Shown here: piece after piece, positions 1 through 45,800 of the stretch
How the letters are laid out: each line of letters starts with the position of its first letter
Position numbering within the stretch: the stretch's first letter is position 1
Origin: Liolophura sinensis
Lineage: Eukaryota > Mollusca > Polyplacophora > Chitonida > Chitonidae
Direction: 5' to 3'
DNA length: 64,000 bases
Assembly: GCF_032854445.1 (NCBI RefSeq)
Contig: NC_088298.1
Coordinates: forward strand, 14,373,504 to 14,437,503
The notes under the pieces: generated by a model
Database searches by the model: none
The model's input: only the letters and a program-made list of their open reading frames with translations
What the model was told of the DNA's origin: nothing
Made by a program: the position numbers and the translations under genes

Positions 1-659
1 TTTTTTTTGAGAATTTTTGTGAATTCAGATAAGGGGTCACTACACCAGTTGGCTGAAATGACACCCAGTTGATACAAAATAGCTTTTGGGTTTTGAAGAG
101 ATTTGGAAATGGTTTGGGATTTTTTCTAGGTTTGAAGGGTGGGAACGCCGAGATATGCACACTCTACTGGTTGATGAGGACATGGCGGTTTCCAATGTGC
201 AAAAAGCAATTGCAGTTGACTGCTTTACTTGTTGCTGTTAGGCCAAGTGAACAATATGACAGGGCTAGGGCCTGTACATGGCATAGAAGAGTTATACAGC
301 TATGGGTGATCAGTTCATTGTTAATTATACACATATACATGATTTCTTAGTTAAAATGTTATCACACATAGCTAATAAGGTGGTAGGTCTGTTGCTGATA
401 CAAGACTTCTGAGTTTAAGTGTTATAACAGCATGGTGATGTCACTTTTGTTAGGTGGTACATATTTGTGTATTTCAATAAGTCAAAGGTGCTGAGGATTT
501 ATTTGTGTGGGACGTGTTTTGTTGAGAATAAATGCTTTAATATGTTGCATGAGTGTTTGTCACATGGTAAGTTGGGAACCCAAATTAAAGCTTAATTCAA
601 AGGATGTTCAAGGAACAAGCTGCATCCAAAGAAAACTGGAGGCCTCTGTGTCCGAGATA

Positions 660-905
660 GTTAGTGTGGCACAATGACCTAGGAGCCTCTTACCAATGCA
701 TTTGCTGTGAGTTCAAGTTCACCTGATGCTGACTATCTCATTGGCCGTACGTGAGGAGGTCTTCCAGCAACCTGCTGATGATCATAGGTTTCCATTGGGC
801 TCTGCTCAGTTTTTTTCCACCATAATGCTGGCCTGATGCTGTCATCTAAGCAGAATATTCTTAAGTACGGCGTAAAACACCAATCAAATAAATAAATCAA
901 TAAAT
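660..905 (+). mobile_element. tRNA-derived SINE (family 1), near full length
   Basis: Carries the family order GTAATGACCCAGG-like block, GTGAGTTCAAGTTC (RNA polymerase III B-box-like), a lysine-poor body with AACCTGCTGATGATCATAGG, and the tail GGCGTAAAACACCAATCAAA followed by AAATAAAT repeats. Confidence 0.75.
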
Positions 906-1359
906 AAACAACAACTGAGTTTAAATTTTTGTACAGCGAAACCTTAATTTTATGATCCCCCATGAGACATGTCGAGCACCATCTGTAATAACGAAATATT
1001 AATGGACACCAGATTAACTGGGAAATGTATAGCTAGCCTGTTTTTCATATTACTACATGACAAAAGTTTAAGCCATGTAAAAACTTCTTTAGCCTTTAAA
1101 ATTTTACACCTGTAACTTTTATCTTTGCAAAAACTTTCATCTATAGGCCCAGTGGTTGATGCCTTGCTGCTTTCACTTTAGTGCGCATGAAATCTTTAAG
1201 TATATATTCAGCGTCCAAGATCCATTCTTCATTATTCTTGAAATTTAAAAATCATAGTATTCCCTATCTTCATGAAATTATTTGCAAATATCCTTGCATT
1301 TATGGAAAAGTCATACGTTTACAAATGCTGTGATGTTATGCAATTTATGCAATTTAAAG

Positions 1360-34801
<33,442 letters not shown>

Positions 34802-35910
34802 AGAAACAATTGACTATTCCTGTGCGGCTCTGTGCTTTTTCTCAGATATGCAAGAAAATTGAGATCAACATTTTATATCAAATGTATATATACTTTCAGG
34901 ATGCCGAGATCAACATATTTATTGAAACTTCGGATTAAATGTAGATCACAAATTGTTATTCTGTTACATGGCTATGTATAAAAGAAAAGTAATACTTCCA
35001 GCCATTTCTTATTGTTTCATAGTGTTTCTCATTTTGTATGTGTACATGTGTATTGCACGTGAATATCATATTTGTATGGAAGAACCAATGGCCCTACAGT
35101 TCAGGGATTGAAAAGACTGCTACACATGATGTGTTTTGGAAAATTGAAATGACATATTTGGGTTGTATGGATAGAAAAATGAATTAAACTGAAATATTAA
35201 TGGCCGTTAAAATTGTTCTTCTATGTGACTTCTGCATGATTGAGCTGTTATCAAAAAAAAAAAAAAAAAATAAAGTAATTTCTGCATATGCAGTTCACCA
35301 TGAAATGTCAATTTGTAATATTTTAGTCTGTAGCGTCATGCCCTTCTACTGAATACAGTACATAGGTCGGTCATGGAGATCGTTCATATTCAGTCAACAG
35401 CACCAGTTTTATTCCTCATGTTAGCAAGCAATAACTAGACTATATACATTTTGTAACTGTACAGCCCTGAAAGAATACTTACTGTATTTTACACTTTCAG
35501 CATTTTTTAATTGTTAATGTTCACTTTTTTGAAAAAACTTGTTATTTTGCCAACAGAGAAACCCAGATATGGCATATCAGCCTATAGTCATTTTCCAAGT
35601 TGGATGAATCCTATTTTCTCAACCCTTTGCACAGAGAACAGCAGCTTTATATGCACATTTTGGCCATGAATTAATATTTGTATGGGTGTAAAAAAAGCTT
35701 TTTCTGGGTTGTTTAAGTTTTACAGATGCATACAAATTCTGTGCAGACAGTATAACTTTTTCCGAATATGTCAACGTTGATCATGCTCGTACCGAATGGT
35801 TAATGCGAAAAGGTCAGGAAAATAGGTTGTGCAGGAGAGGCAGTTAACATGTTACTTGCTTTGTCTATTTGCAGATATTGTTAAGATGTTTGAATTTCAA
35901 TAAAGAAGAC
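34802..35910 (+). other. Probable 3' UTR of the guanylate cyclase gene
   Basis: AT-rich with no coding frame. An A-run (35253-35270) runs into an AATAAA (35269-35274). A second AATAAA at 35899-35904 is followed within seven bases by a 14-base genomic A-run (35911-35924). Either could define transcript ends; the distal one looks more like a normal end. Confidence 0.55.
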
Positions 35911-36419
35911 AAAAAAAAAAAAAACATAGATGGGTTTGTTCTTCCTTCCTCCTTTAAGTAGATGTAGTAATCCGATCTTAGGGATCCCAAGTTTCTTAAC
36001 TAAACGTAGAAAATACTGCTGAGTCAACAACAGTTGAATGATGTTGGATACTCTGGACAGGGCTTAAGCCGGTAATCATTTTTTTCTTTCAATCATATGT
36101 TGTCTTCAAGAAATTAATTTTTCGAGAAATTGTAGGGATATCTCCGTATCTTCTCCAATGCATGAGACACAATGGTGAGCAACCAGAAGAATCGTGTCAT
36201 GTGTTTCACATCTGCGCTTATTGCCATGGCTGTTCGGCGTAGAAGACATCTCGTCATGAGATCAGTTTCTCTCTTCTGTCGCCATTTTGCCCAGCTCGTG
36301 CTTTACAACGGTCGCGTTATTTCTACACGCCCACTGATTGGCCACTTTCACAACAAAACATACATTTCCAATTCAACGGTGTTGGATAGTGTTGAGTGTT
36401 GCTGAACGAAGTTGGGGAA

Positions 36420-36503
36420 CCCGTCCAGACTACTCGACAGGTCAAAACTTGTTCACTCAACTTTAAGTTGAAAAGTTGAGTGATGTTGGATAGTCTGGAC
36501 GGG
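36420..36503. repeat. Hairpin with nested perfect palindrome
   Basis: The outer arms CCCGTCCAGACTA and TAGTCTGGACGGG enclose TCACTCAACTT...AAGTTGAGTGA. A related half arm (GATGTTGGATACTCTGGACA) lies in direct orientation at about 36040, suggesting a larger decayed element from about 36,020. Confidence 0.75.
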
Positions 36504-37104
36504 GCTTTAAGAAGTAATGATTTTTATCTAATCTTTGTTGTTCATTTTAGAACATTAAACATGGAAGAGCCCAAATTTTAGAATTAGGCGGCAAAGTATA
36601 AAATTTGCTTTTCCTGCCAGAACAAATTTTCCTTGGCACGTAAAAGGTGGATGGGCCCAAGCATATCTGACACCACTGTATGAAGAGCTCAAAGAGCTCA
36701 AATCAGACCCACAAAACCAATAAAAATGGGAAAACTGAGCAGAGCATATGCCTTTCTTATGTGATCATGGAGCATTTTTACACATGCAACCAAAACAGCA
36801 ACCATTACCCCCAGCCCTAATCTTTATGTGCAGTTGTTTGCTTTGTGACCATTTAGCAGACTAGAAACATTACTTTGGAACAAGGAGGCATTGTTTAAAT
36901 CTAATAAAATTGATCCAGCAGAATGCACAGCCCTATGAAATCCATCTTGGCTAGTTCAGTTACATTGTATGTCAGTTATTCTGGCTCTTGAGCTCTTTCC
37001 CTTGGTACAGTAGAGCATTACTAGTGTGTGAGGATATTGAATTGTACAGGTTTCCACTTCACTCCTGAAGTTAATCATTGTAAAGACTTTGGGATGGTTA
37101 CCGT

Positions 37105-37405
37105 TTGACTCGTTTTGTCTATCATCCTAAGTCCATTGCATTTTTTGTTATTATCCCTTTGTCTGTCACCTTGAGTTGTTTATTCTCTATTGTCTACATC
37201 AAACCCGGTCGGTTTCATTTTCCTTGTGTGTTCTCCCTTGCCTAATATCTCGTGTCCATTACATTTTTTATTACTCTCCCTTTGTCTATCACCTCGTGTT
37301 GTGTATTCTACATTGTCTGTCAAACCCGTCAGTTACATTTCACCTGTGAATTTGTCTATCATCCCATTTCCAATGCACTTCGTCCCTTATTCTCCACTTT
37401 ACTTT
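37105..37405 (+). repeat. Pyrimidine-rich tandem repeat, 123-bp period, about 2.5 copies
   Basis: GTCCATTGCATTTTTTGTTA (37131), GTCCATTACATTTTTTATTA (37254) and CCAATGCACTTCGTCCCTTA mark successive units; CTTTGTCTRTCACCT and TCAAACCCGTC also recur. Confidence 0.7.
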
Positions 37406-38249
37406 AAATAGTGACATCTAAAGGGTCTTTTCCATTACTGCCTAAAGCCACAAGAGACAGGTATCTGCTGAGTGAGGCATCTATTAATGGGTCTGACTAT
37501 AAACTAAAGAAGGTAGGACATCATATGTAGGTCGACCAGAAATTGTCCCTTTAACAAAAGAGATCTTCATGTCTGTCCTCGTTTTTTGCATTGTCAATAG
37601 AAAAAAACCACTACCAGTGTTAGTAAGGGCTGATGGAGCCATTATCTTCGCTGTGTTTTGGTCTTTCTTGTATTCTAAAGCTCCTAATATCCAACAAACC
37701 TATTTTTGGGGTGTATAATGTCTATATTTCTCATATGTTTTTGTCATAAAAGTTGGCTGGAATATCTGTAAGTATGAAAAATAAAAAGTCCTCTACCAAG
37801 TCACTAGTTAGGCACACTAAATTGTAGTCAAATTATGACAAAGTCGGACTTGTGTCTAATACCACTTAGCGATCCTGGGGCATGAACTTACTTTCACCAA
37901 AATAAATCATTTTTTTTCTTTTGTAACTTTTCTTGCAAATCATGTCTTATTACCTATAGAAGTCATTTTTAAGAAAAAAGTTATGAGAAATATCTCTTAT
38001 GAATTTCAGTCTCTGCTCATTCGCATTCGGTTTTTAGAGTTACATTTTATTATTACAAAACATGAATGAATGAGACCACTGCAATATTACAATGTTCTGA
38101 ATACAAGGAGAGCCAATGTGCAAGAAGAAACTCGGGGGGACTGTTTGGACAATGAATACTCCTGTAGCCACATCCCTTAGTACAGGAAGCCAGTAGACAA
38201 GATTTTTGCCACAGTTTATCATGCTTTACGTTTCATGTTATGTTCGTTT

Positions 38250-38470
38250 AGTTATTTATTTCATTCGTGCTTTACACTGTACTCAAGAATATTTCCCGCC
38301 TACGACATCAGAGAGCATTTTGGTAGGAGGAGACTGGGCCAAACTTGGGGTGAAACACAGGACCATCCGCAGGTTGTTGCCAGATCTACCCCAAGTACGG
38401 CCAGAGAGTAAGCCAGCATGAGCTGAACTTGAACTCGAAGTTCACTCCTCGGCCACGGAGGCCTCCTATT
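38250..38470 (-). mobile_element. SINE family 1, minus orientation
   Basis: TTATTTATTTCATTCGTGCT, GTACTCAAGAATATTTCCCG, GTTGTTGCCAGATCTACC and the head CTCGGCCACGGAGGCCTCC. Confidence 0.78.
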
Positions 38471-39309
38471 AAATGTTCATATCCTGCACTAACATTGCAA
38501 GACACATTTTTGTTCTTGAGTTGTTCTTGAAAACAAATGTGAAAGTTCATTTTGGGTATTAAGTTTACTCTGTTCCTCACCCTGGTATCATCAGAATGAA
38601 CTGTAATGCACAGGACAAGGTGTAATTTCACAAATGTTAAAATGCATGTTACAATTAAAAGTAGAAAGTCAGATCACAAAATAGCTGCTTACATTACACT
38701 GTCATAAAAGATAAACTGAAGATTTTCAGTTGAAACTAAAAGATGTCAGGGTAAATGTATAGTCATGATTGTGTTACGTTTTTTCTATAATTTCGTAAAC
38801 ATTTTCTATGATTTTATACTTTTTTGGCCAGAAATGAACCATGCAGATATATACAGTCTATAATTTGTTGAAAAAAAACCCAGCTTGTTAACCTTGAATT
38901 TTCAAATGTTAAACTGGTTCATTCATCTGACCTTTAGCGATTTCACAAATACTCTTTCACAAGAATGACATTGCGACTTTCTAGCACAAAGAGAGTAAGA
39001 GATGGACATTTTCCATACAATCTTACATGGGATAACTGTAATTATTTATAATGAGAAATACTGAATGAAATATTTTCACAAAAAAAAACTTACAAAATCT
39101 TATTCAATAAGAACAGGAGACTGTTAATGATATTTAACATGATCTTTAGACAGACCTACACTCAGATAATCACTGGTCGGAGCAGTCAGACCTAAAAAAC
39201 AATCAGGCAAGTTGTTTTAATTTCACAAATAGTGAAAGAGCCAGTTTCCATTCCAAACGAAGCCATAAAAAAAACAAGACTTAACAATTTGGAAGAGGGA
39301 GAAACTACT

Positions 39310-39589
39310 TAATCACCAGATGGTTCACTAATTTATTAAAACCTAGTGCCGACAAACTCTATACAGCAGAGTTTTCACTGATGTTTCCAATGGCTTGTAT
39401 ATTATAAACTTCCCACTGGTTGATATTTTAAAGATTCCAATGCACGATCTATGATCATATATACACTCATAGGAACCATTACTCATCTGTGATATCATTC
39501 ACCTCACAATTTCTATAACTCCACTCCACTCTGCAACTTTACTGGTAGTCTCTGTCACAGATTGTAAGCCTATACAAACTCCACACAGG
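39310..39589 (-). other. MRPL10: Probable MRPL10 3' UTR
   Basis: The sequence downstream of the stop contains an AATAAA on the minus strand (39337-39332) about 250 bases after the stop. The exact cleavage site is unknown. Confidence 0.45.
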
Positions 39590-39819
39590 TCAGCTGTTTT
39601 CTGGACAAGAACCACTGCTACCATCCTCTGTTCTCTGTTTAATGTATTGTTCCAAGTTTGTTGAGAGTCTTAACTGTTGGGACCCTAACAGTCTGTGTGT
39701 TTTTGATGCAGCAGAGTTCAGCAGACTAGCCAGTTGTCCACGGACCATTGGGAGATCGGGTAAGGTGGAGTAATGAGTGACTTCCTCACGTGACAGGATA
39801 CGATTCTCCACAAGAGCAC
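39590..39819 (-). CDS. MRPL10: MRPL10 exon 5 (C-terminus and stop)
   Basis: Acceptor TTTGTGTTGCAG. It encodes ALVENRILSREEVTHYSTLP, RGQLASLLNSAASKTHRLL, LEQYIKQRTEDGSSG and ends PENS-stop. This is the C-terminal helix region that carries the L7/L12 dimers. Confidence 0.94.
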
Positions 39820-42800
39820 CTGCAACACAAAAATAACGAGTCCCTTTAGGAGAAAAAGCTCTTCATTACCTGTTATCCACAACCTTTACATTAGTGAATA
39901 CCATAATTCCATAACCTTTTCACACATGAGATCTGAGTTTTGCACCATTTTAAACTTATTTTGGAGACAAAACTACACTCGTTGGGCTGGCGGGGTATCA
40001 CTCTGCACCTAATGATGCCCTCAGATGGATCTTATTTGTGTTTTTGCGCCATACTCAAGAATTTTTCACTTGAACTATTATTTTAGAAGACACTTGAATA
40101 AACACCTTCTCAACACAGTCTTGTTTACCAGTTATTTAAAATACAGGATAGTTTTTCAGTCATCTTCTATACAATTTACACAAATACTTACTTCAAAATG
40201 TTTTACTGGCTGGTCACATGTGGTGGAGTTTTATGTAAACATCTATCCTATTTACTGTTTATCCAAATGTCACATGACTGCTCCAGACTAATGGGAAACC
40301 GACAGTTTTTCTGACAACCACTGATTACAAAGTAACACATGATATGACACAAATAGTCATTTCAGTGCCAAAAGTTTACTCAAGGTTGGGTGAGACAAGG
40401 TGGAGTCTCACAGACTAATGCGGACAAGACCTGGCTTTACAAAAGCTGCTAATGGTGCACTGCTGTTGAACGACTGTAACATCATGCCTTTGCGAAGGTA
40501 ATCTGTGAAAAACCCTGCCTTGTCTCACCCAAACCTGAGAGAACTCGCAAGGGAAGTGTTTGATTGATTGATTCAGACTGGTGTTTAATGCCATCCTCAG
40601 GAATTTTTTACTTATGAGACGGTTGTCAGGTTTGCGGGTAGAGTGAACCACTGACCTTTGCAAAGTGCATTCATCTCACCATCCTCTTGAGGCAAAGCCA
40701 CAACCAAAATAGTGAAAGTTGGATTTGAACTCGCAATCTCACTGATCTTGGTCTTAGTAGACGCAGTGAGCCAGCAGCCAGTGGTTTAAAAGTCTATTAA
40801 AAGTTAAACCAGGCTTAAACATTAATACCAGTCAGTCTTGCTCCAATACAACACCAATGGGGATATGTCCAAGCCCAGCAACAGGAACTTATCGGCATTT
40901 TATTGATGTCTAATGTTCCTTTCCCAGCTCATGATGATGATGTCAAATTAAAAATAGTACAACATTACCATACAAACTGAGAAGATGTATAATAGACAAG
41001 CATCACATCCTTATTTAGAACATTATTATGCCACAACGATGAATACCAAAAGTTGTCCCAAATACCCACCATAACAAAAATATTTTCAAATACCCTATTC
41101 TCTTGAATAAAAAACAATTCCCAAAAAATATTACAGATCATATTTGCAAGTAAGTTTTGACACTTTTTCATCTGATTTTGGCATCATTTTTATGTTTTCT
41201 TCTCCTTCAACTGCTCATATACTTTTGAAACACTGAGCATAGATATTAACCACCTTATCCACCCACCCCCCCCACCCCAATCCCCACACATATACCCATA
41301 AGACTGAACTGCTAATACAGCCTTGACTCTATTTTCACTGATTTATTTATTTGATTCGTCGTACTCAAGAATATTTCACTTATACAACGGCGGTCAGCAT
41401 TATGTTGGGTGGAAACCGAGCAGAGCCCGGGGGAAACCCACAACCATCTGCAGGTTGCTGACAGACCTTCTCACTTACAGCAATTTTCACTGAGCCTCAT
41501 ATTCATGTGCTTGGGTATCTTACCTAACAAGGCCATGTGGGTAACTTTCCGTGTTATTTTCATCATGCCGGGCAGATTTGGCTCCTCCCCAATGACAAAC
41601 AGGTTTTCTCCAATCAGGAGTGGTGAGAGATTGACGAATTTTGTGTTTTTTATTGCCTGCCTGAAATCATACCAAAATGATGCACCTTGGTCTGTGATTG
41701 ATTGCAAACACCTAAACTCATCACCTGTTTCCTTTAGTTCTCCAGGTAGTGCTTATGTTCACACCTGAAGTACCAAAGTTCTACTCCAGTTCCATGAGAT
41801 TTTAGCTGGGAATATTGAAATGATATGAAGGAAATCCTATGGAACACCATGGTTCAAAAGAACTTCATAACGCTATTTATCTCCCTTAACTTAGGAATCC
41901 TCAAAAACAAAATCTTTCATAACATATGCCTGGTGTGACTTAATAATATTATGCTGAAGAGAAGTCAAGAACATTCGAATTTCGAAAGTTTTAGTGTCAT
42001 TTGTGGCTTTGCCTCAGTGATGTCACACCAGGCAAAAGTTGAAACTACAGCAAAATTTTGTGTTCATATTATCCATGTAACTTACAATATTGGTAAACTG
42101 CTTCTTTTTTTTCACTCAAGGAAAACAAATCGTACAATCTCAGTGTTAATCATTTTAGACTTGCTCATAAGACTGTTAGACTCGGGTGTTAACACTGAAG
42201 TAGCTCTGTAACACTGTAAATCAGGCAATGAAGCTATCTGAGGAACATACTCATAATTATTTTGTCTAAAATGTGTAATGGTCATCAAGCTGATGTGTAG
42301 GGAAAACTAGGCATAGCTATATGAGGAAACTAGGCAGAGCCAGAAGTATAGTATATACACAGGTAAAAGGCAACTAGGTAGAGTTCCGCAAAAAACTATG
42401 GACTGAGCCAGGGGGAAACTAAGCACAGCTAGGAGGAAACTAAGAACTTGCAAAGGAAATTATGTAGAGCTATAAAGAAACTACACGCACAACTAGGAGG
42501 AAACTAGGTACAGCAAGGAGGAAACTAGACAGAGCCAGGAGGAAACTAACTAGAGCCAAGACCAGCCTGTGTAAGGATGATAATACAGGCAATGCCAGAT
42601 GGAAATTAAGCAAATCTTGGGGGAAATACGGCAGAGCGTTGAGGACTATAGGTAATTCCAGAAGGAAACCAGCACACCCTGTCAGGTACTGTAACAGACA
42701 AACCTCCTGACAAAAAGCTGTGGCCAGCCCAGGAGAATTTGGATTCAAACAAAAGCACAGTTTGGTTTATTCACATCATTGTTTTATAATTCAATACTCA

Positions 42801-45800
42801 AGAAATTTTTGCTTTTATAGCAGTCAGTATTATGGCTGGAGGAAATAGGTGTATCTGTGGTAAACCACTCACCTTTAGCTAGTTAATGGCAAACTTTCGT
42901 GTGTTTGGCATACAGATAAATGGTTTGCCTTCCACACTCAGAGAAAGAGAGTATTCATGACTTATACATATATATGTATATGCCAAAGGATTGTGTGTGA
43001 AGAGATATCATCCTAAATCTAGGTGAGTACAAATGCCAAACCAGTCTGGAAACTTACAGCATGACTTCGTTAGGGAAATGCTGTAAACGTAGTCCTTGCT
43101 TCATTAACTTGTTATGTACTGCTTTTTTCTCCTCCATTTTGGAGGGTAGAGCCTGGAACACTGCCACCATCTTGTGCTGGTCAAACATTTCCTTACAACG
43201 AGCCACAAGAAACTCCTCCCAAGGATTTGCCTGAAATCAAACCAATAATAACGATTCGACTCAGATGAATTCGAATCAGATGAAGCTTGAGTAAACAATC
43301 AGACTTTGGAAAGTAAAGTCACAAAGTGACATGACTGCCCAGGCATTCAACCCCAGAGCAAACTTCTCAGTGCTAGAAGTTCAAGCACAAAACAAAACTC
43401 TCTGCACATCGACGTATTAAAAGTTATTGGGCGGATGGTCATACTGAGGTTAAACAGGTGTGATAAAAATTAGTGGCGAAACATCAACACAGGCTACATT
43501 GCCTGTTCTGCCTCTTTTGCTATGCAAAGTGTAATAAAAGAGTCACAGTGGTAAGGCATGAAATGCAGGGACAAACTGGATAAAATTCTGATGTATTTTG
43601 TGCCTCAGATCAAACCAGAACCCATGGGTTTAAAACGGGTCTAGTCATTGTGCAGTGCAATTGCCGAATTATAAGGAGTCCGAATTTAGTTCAACTGATC
43701 TTACGATGCACTGATGTACTGAGCACTACTGACCCTTACTGCGGAGTATGGGAAAACACCTGACCATCACGTTTAGGTCTACTGGATTAAGGCTTACCAT
43801 TAACCAGGATGAAGGCCTACCATTAACCAGGATTAAGGTAGTTTTCAGTGTTGAAAAAGCCTGTGGGTCAAGCAAAAAAGGTACACGAACAGAACACCTC
43901 AGTTTTTTGCCCCACCTTCACTGTGCTTTATATGCATGTAAAACACAAAGTCGTGAATTTTGTAATCGACCACACAGTGAATCAACGACAGAACATCTCC
44001 CTCATGCTATTGTGCTCTAAATGTGTGTAAAACCAGAGTTCAATACCTGCAGTGCTTTTTGAGGTACAATGTAGCACCCCTAACGTTAACATTGCTTTCC
44101 CTGTTATTATGAACTGAGGCTGCTGCTCGGGGTATGGCATAAGCTACACCTGTACTTTGTTCAAGTCAAAAAAGGTGAAGAATCCACACATTGGAAAGTG
44201 TTGACACTTTAATGGTGAACTTGGTCTACATATATCTCATTTGTTGCCATGCCTAGCTGCTGCAATACAACATTATCTGTACCTCTGCAATTTTCTTTTT
44301 GTTTTTTTCCCTCCACTCCGCACATTTTTGTGAGTCTGTTTTCAGTATATCCATGTCGCGCAGAACAATCGGCACTGTCATAGCCTCTAGAATCCGTCGT
44401 TCCCATGGTCCAGGTCTGGGCCTCTGGATGTTGACTTTACCCCGGTGACGAACACACATCCATGTTGTCTGGAACAGGGGGCCTGATAGCAAAAAAACAA
44501 AACACAGATATACGCTGTACATGTAGCAGTCAGTTAATCTAAGTTACCCGAATTCCTCAACCTTTGCGCACATTACAGAGCAACTTTCAGTGTAATTTAT
44601 ACACATTTATAAGTTGATTTTGGAGACAAAACTGCAATGGTTGCTTCAATTTCAGGGCTTAAGAAAAAGTGCAATTTTATCAGTCTACACAGAATAATGC
44701 CTTCAGAATACGCTTGAATATACACCTTACAAACATACAAAAAGTTTGAATGATTACAGTATACGTCAAATATGGTATTACTGGGACATCTAAGTGATGG
44801 TTGACCACCATGTTGATGTGACCGTCAAACAATGCATTGTAAAATATTGCCCTAATCAATGTTTAATTAACAAACATGTAACTGAACTAGGTTAGTTTAA
44901 ATATAACCGGGTCAAATCATGTAATGGCCAAAACACTTACATGTACATATGTTATCCAAAGCACCTAAAATCTAGAGACAAATAACCTAATCATACATCT
45001 ACATCAGTATGATCTAATGCGCTTACTATTTTTGGCTGCCATTTACTAATGCTGGCTGTGAAATATTCTTGAGTACAGCGTAATATTACAATCAAAAGAT
45101 AAAAAGAATAACACTCTTACTGCTTGTAATATCATGGGATATGTCACAAATAAGGCTGTTGCATTTTTGTACTGCATAGGTTTTATTTATACATTTTATA
45201 GGTTAACAAAGCAATCTGACAAAGCCTTCTTGTGTGGCACGAAAAGTTGGGTCTCATTTAGGGCAACATCATTACTAATGCTGCACAGTAACAGAACATA
45301 ATTTGGCAGTAGAAGAAGTAAGAGATTGCATGAAAAGCGCTCAAATCAAAATGTCTCGTCTGTGTAGTCCACTGTCAATATTACTGAGCATCACCAGCAC
45401 TAGACCAAAACCAAAATCAAAATCAATAGAACAGAAACAGTTACCAGGCCCCGGGATCACGAAGCGATCTAGAACTTAAGTCAAAATTTCAATCATTAAA
45501 GTGGATAAGTTCCTTTCCGTTATTTTCGCTGAAATTTGTATTACAATAACTTACCCAGAATTTACACAGTTAAGCAGTGTTTCGACTTTGTTACGTAAGA
45601 AATATACATTTTAACGTGATTTGAAATTTTGACTTCAGTCTAAGATTGCGTCGTGATCTCGGGCCCAGAAGATGACCAGAAATCGACACTAGCCGTTTTT
45701 GCAAAATAAGTTGTGTGAACACTAAAAACTGACAAATGCCTTCTCGCAAAGAGATAGCACAATAGCCGACAACAAAAGGACATGCTTCCTATTGCTAGTT

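Noticed and set aside
69-350. 93-codon plus frame as an upstream cyclase exon
   Set aside because: No ANF-receptor motifs and no convincing splice sites; base composition matches the flanking intron.
35253-35924. Genomic A-runs near polyadenylation signals as evidence of a retrogene
   Set aside because: The gene has 18 introns, so it is not a retrocopy; the A-runs are local slippage.
42470-42748. Leucine-rich minus frame that looks like a membrane protein
   Set aside because: The hydrophobic repeats are the reverse complement of the GGAGGAAACTAG minisatellite.
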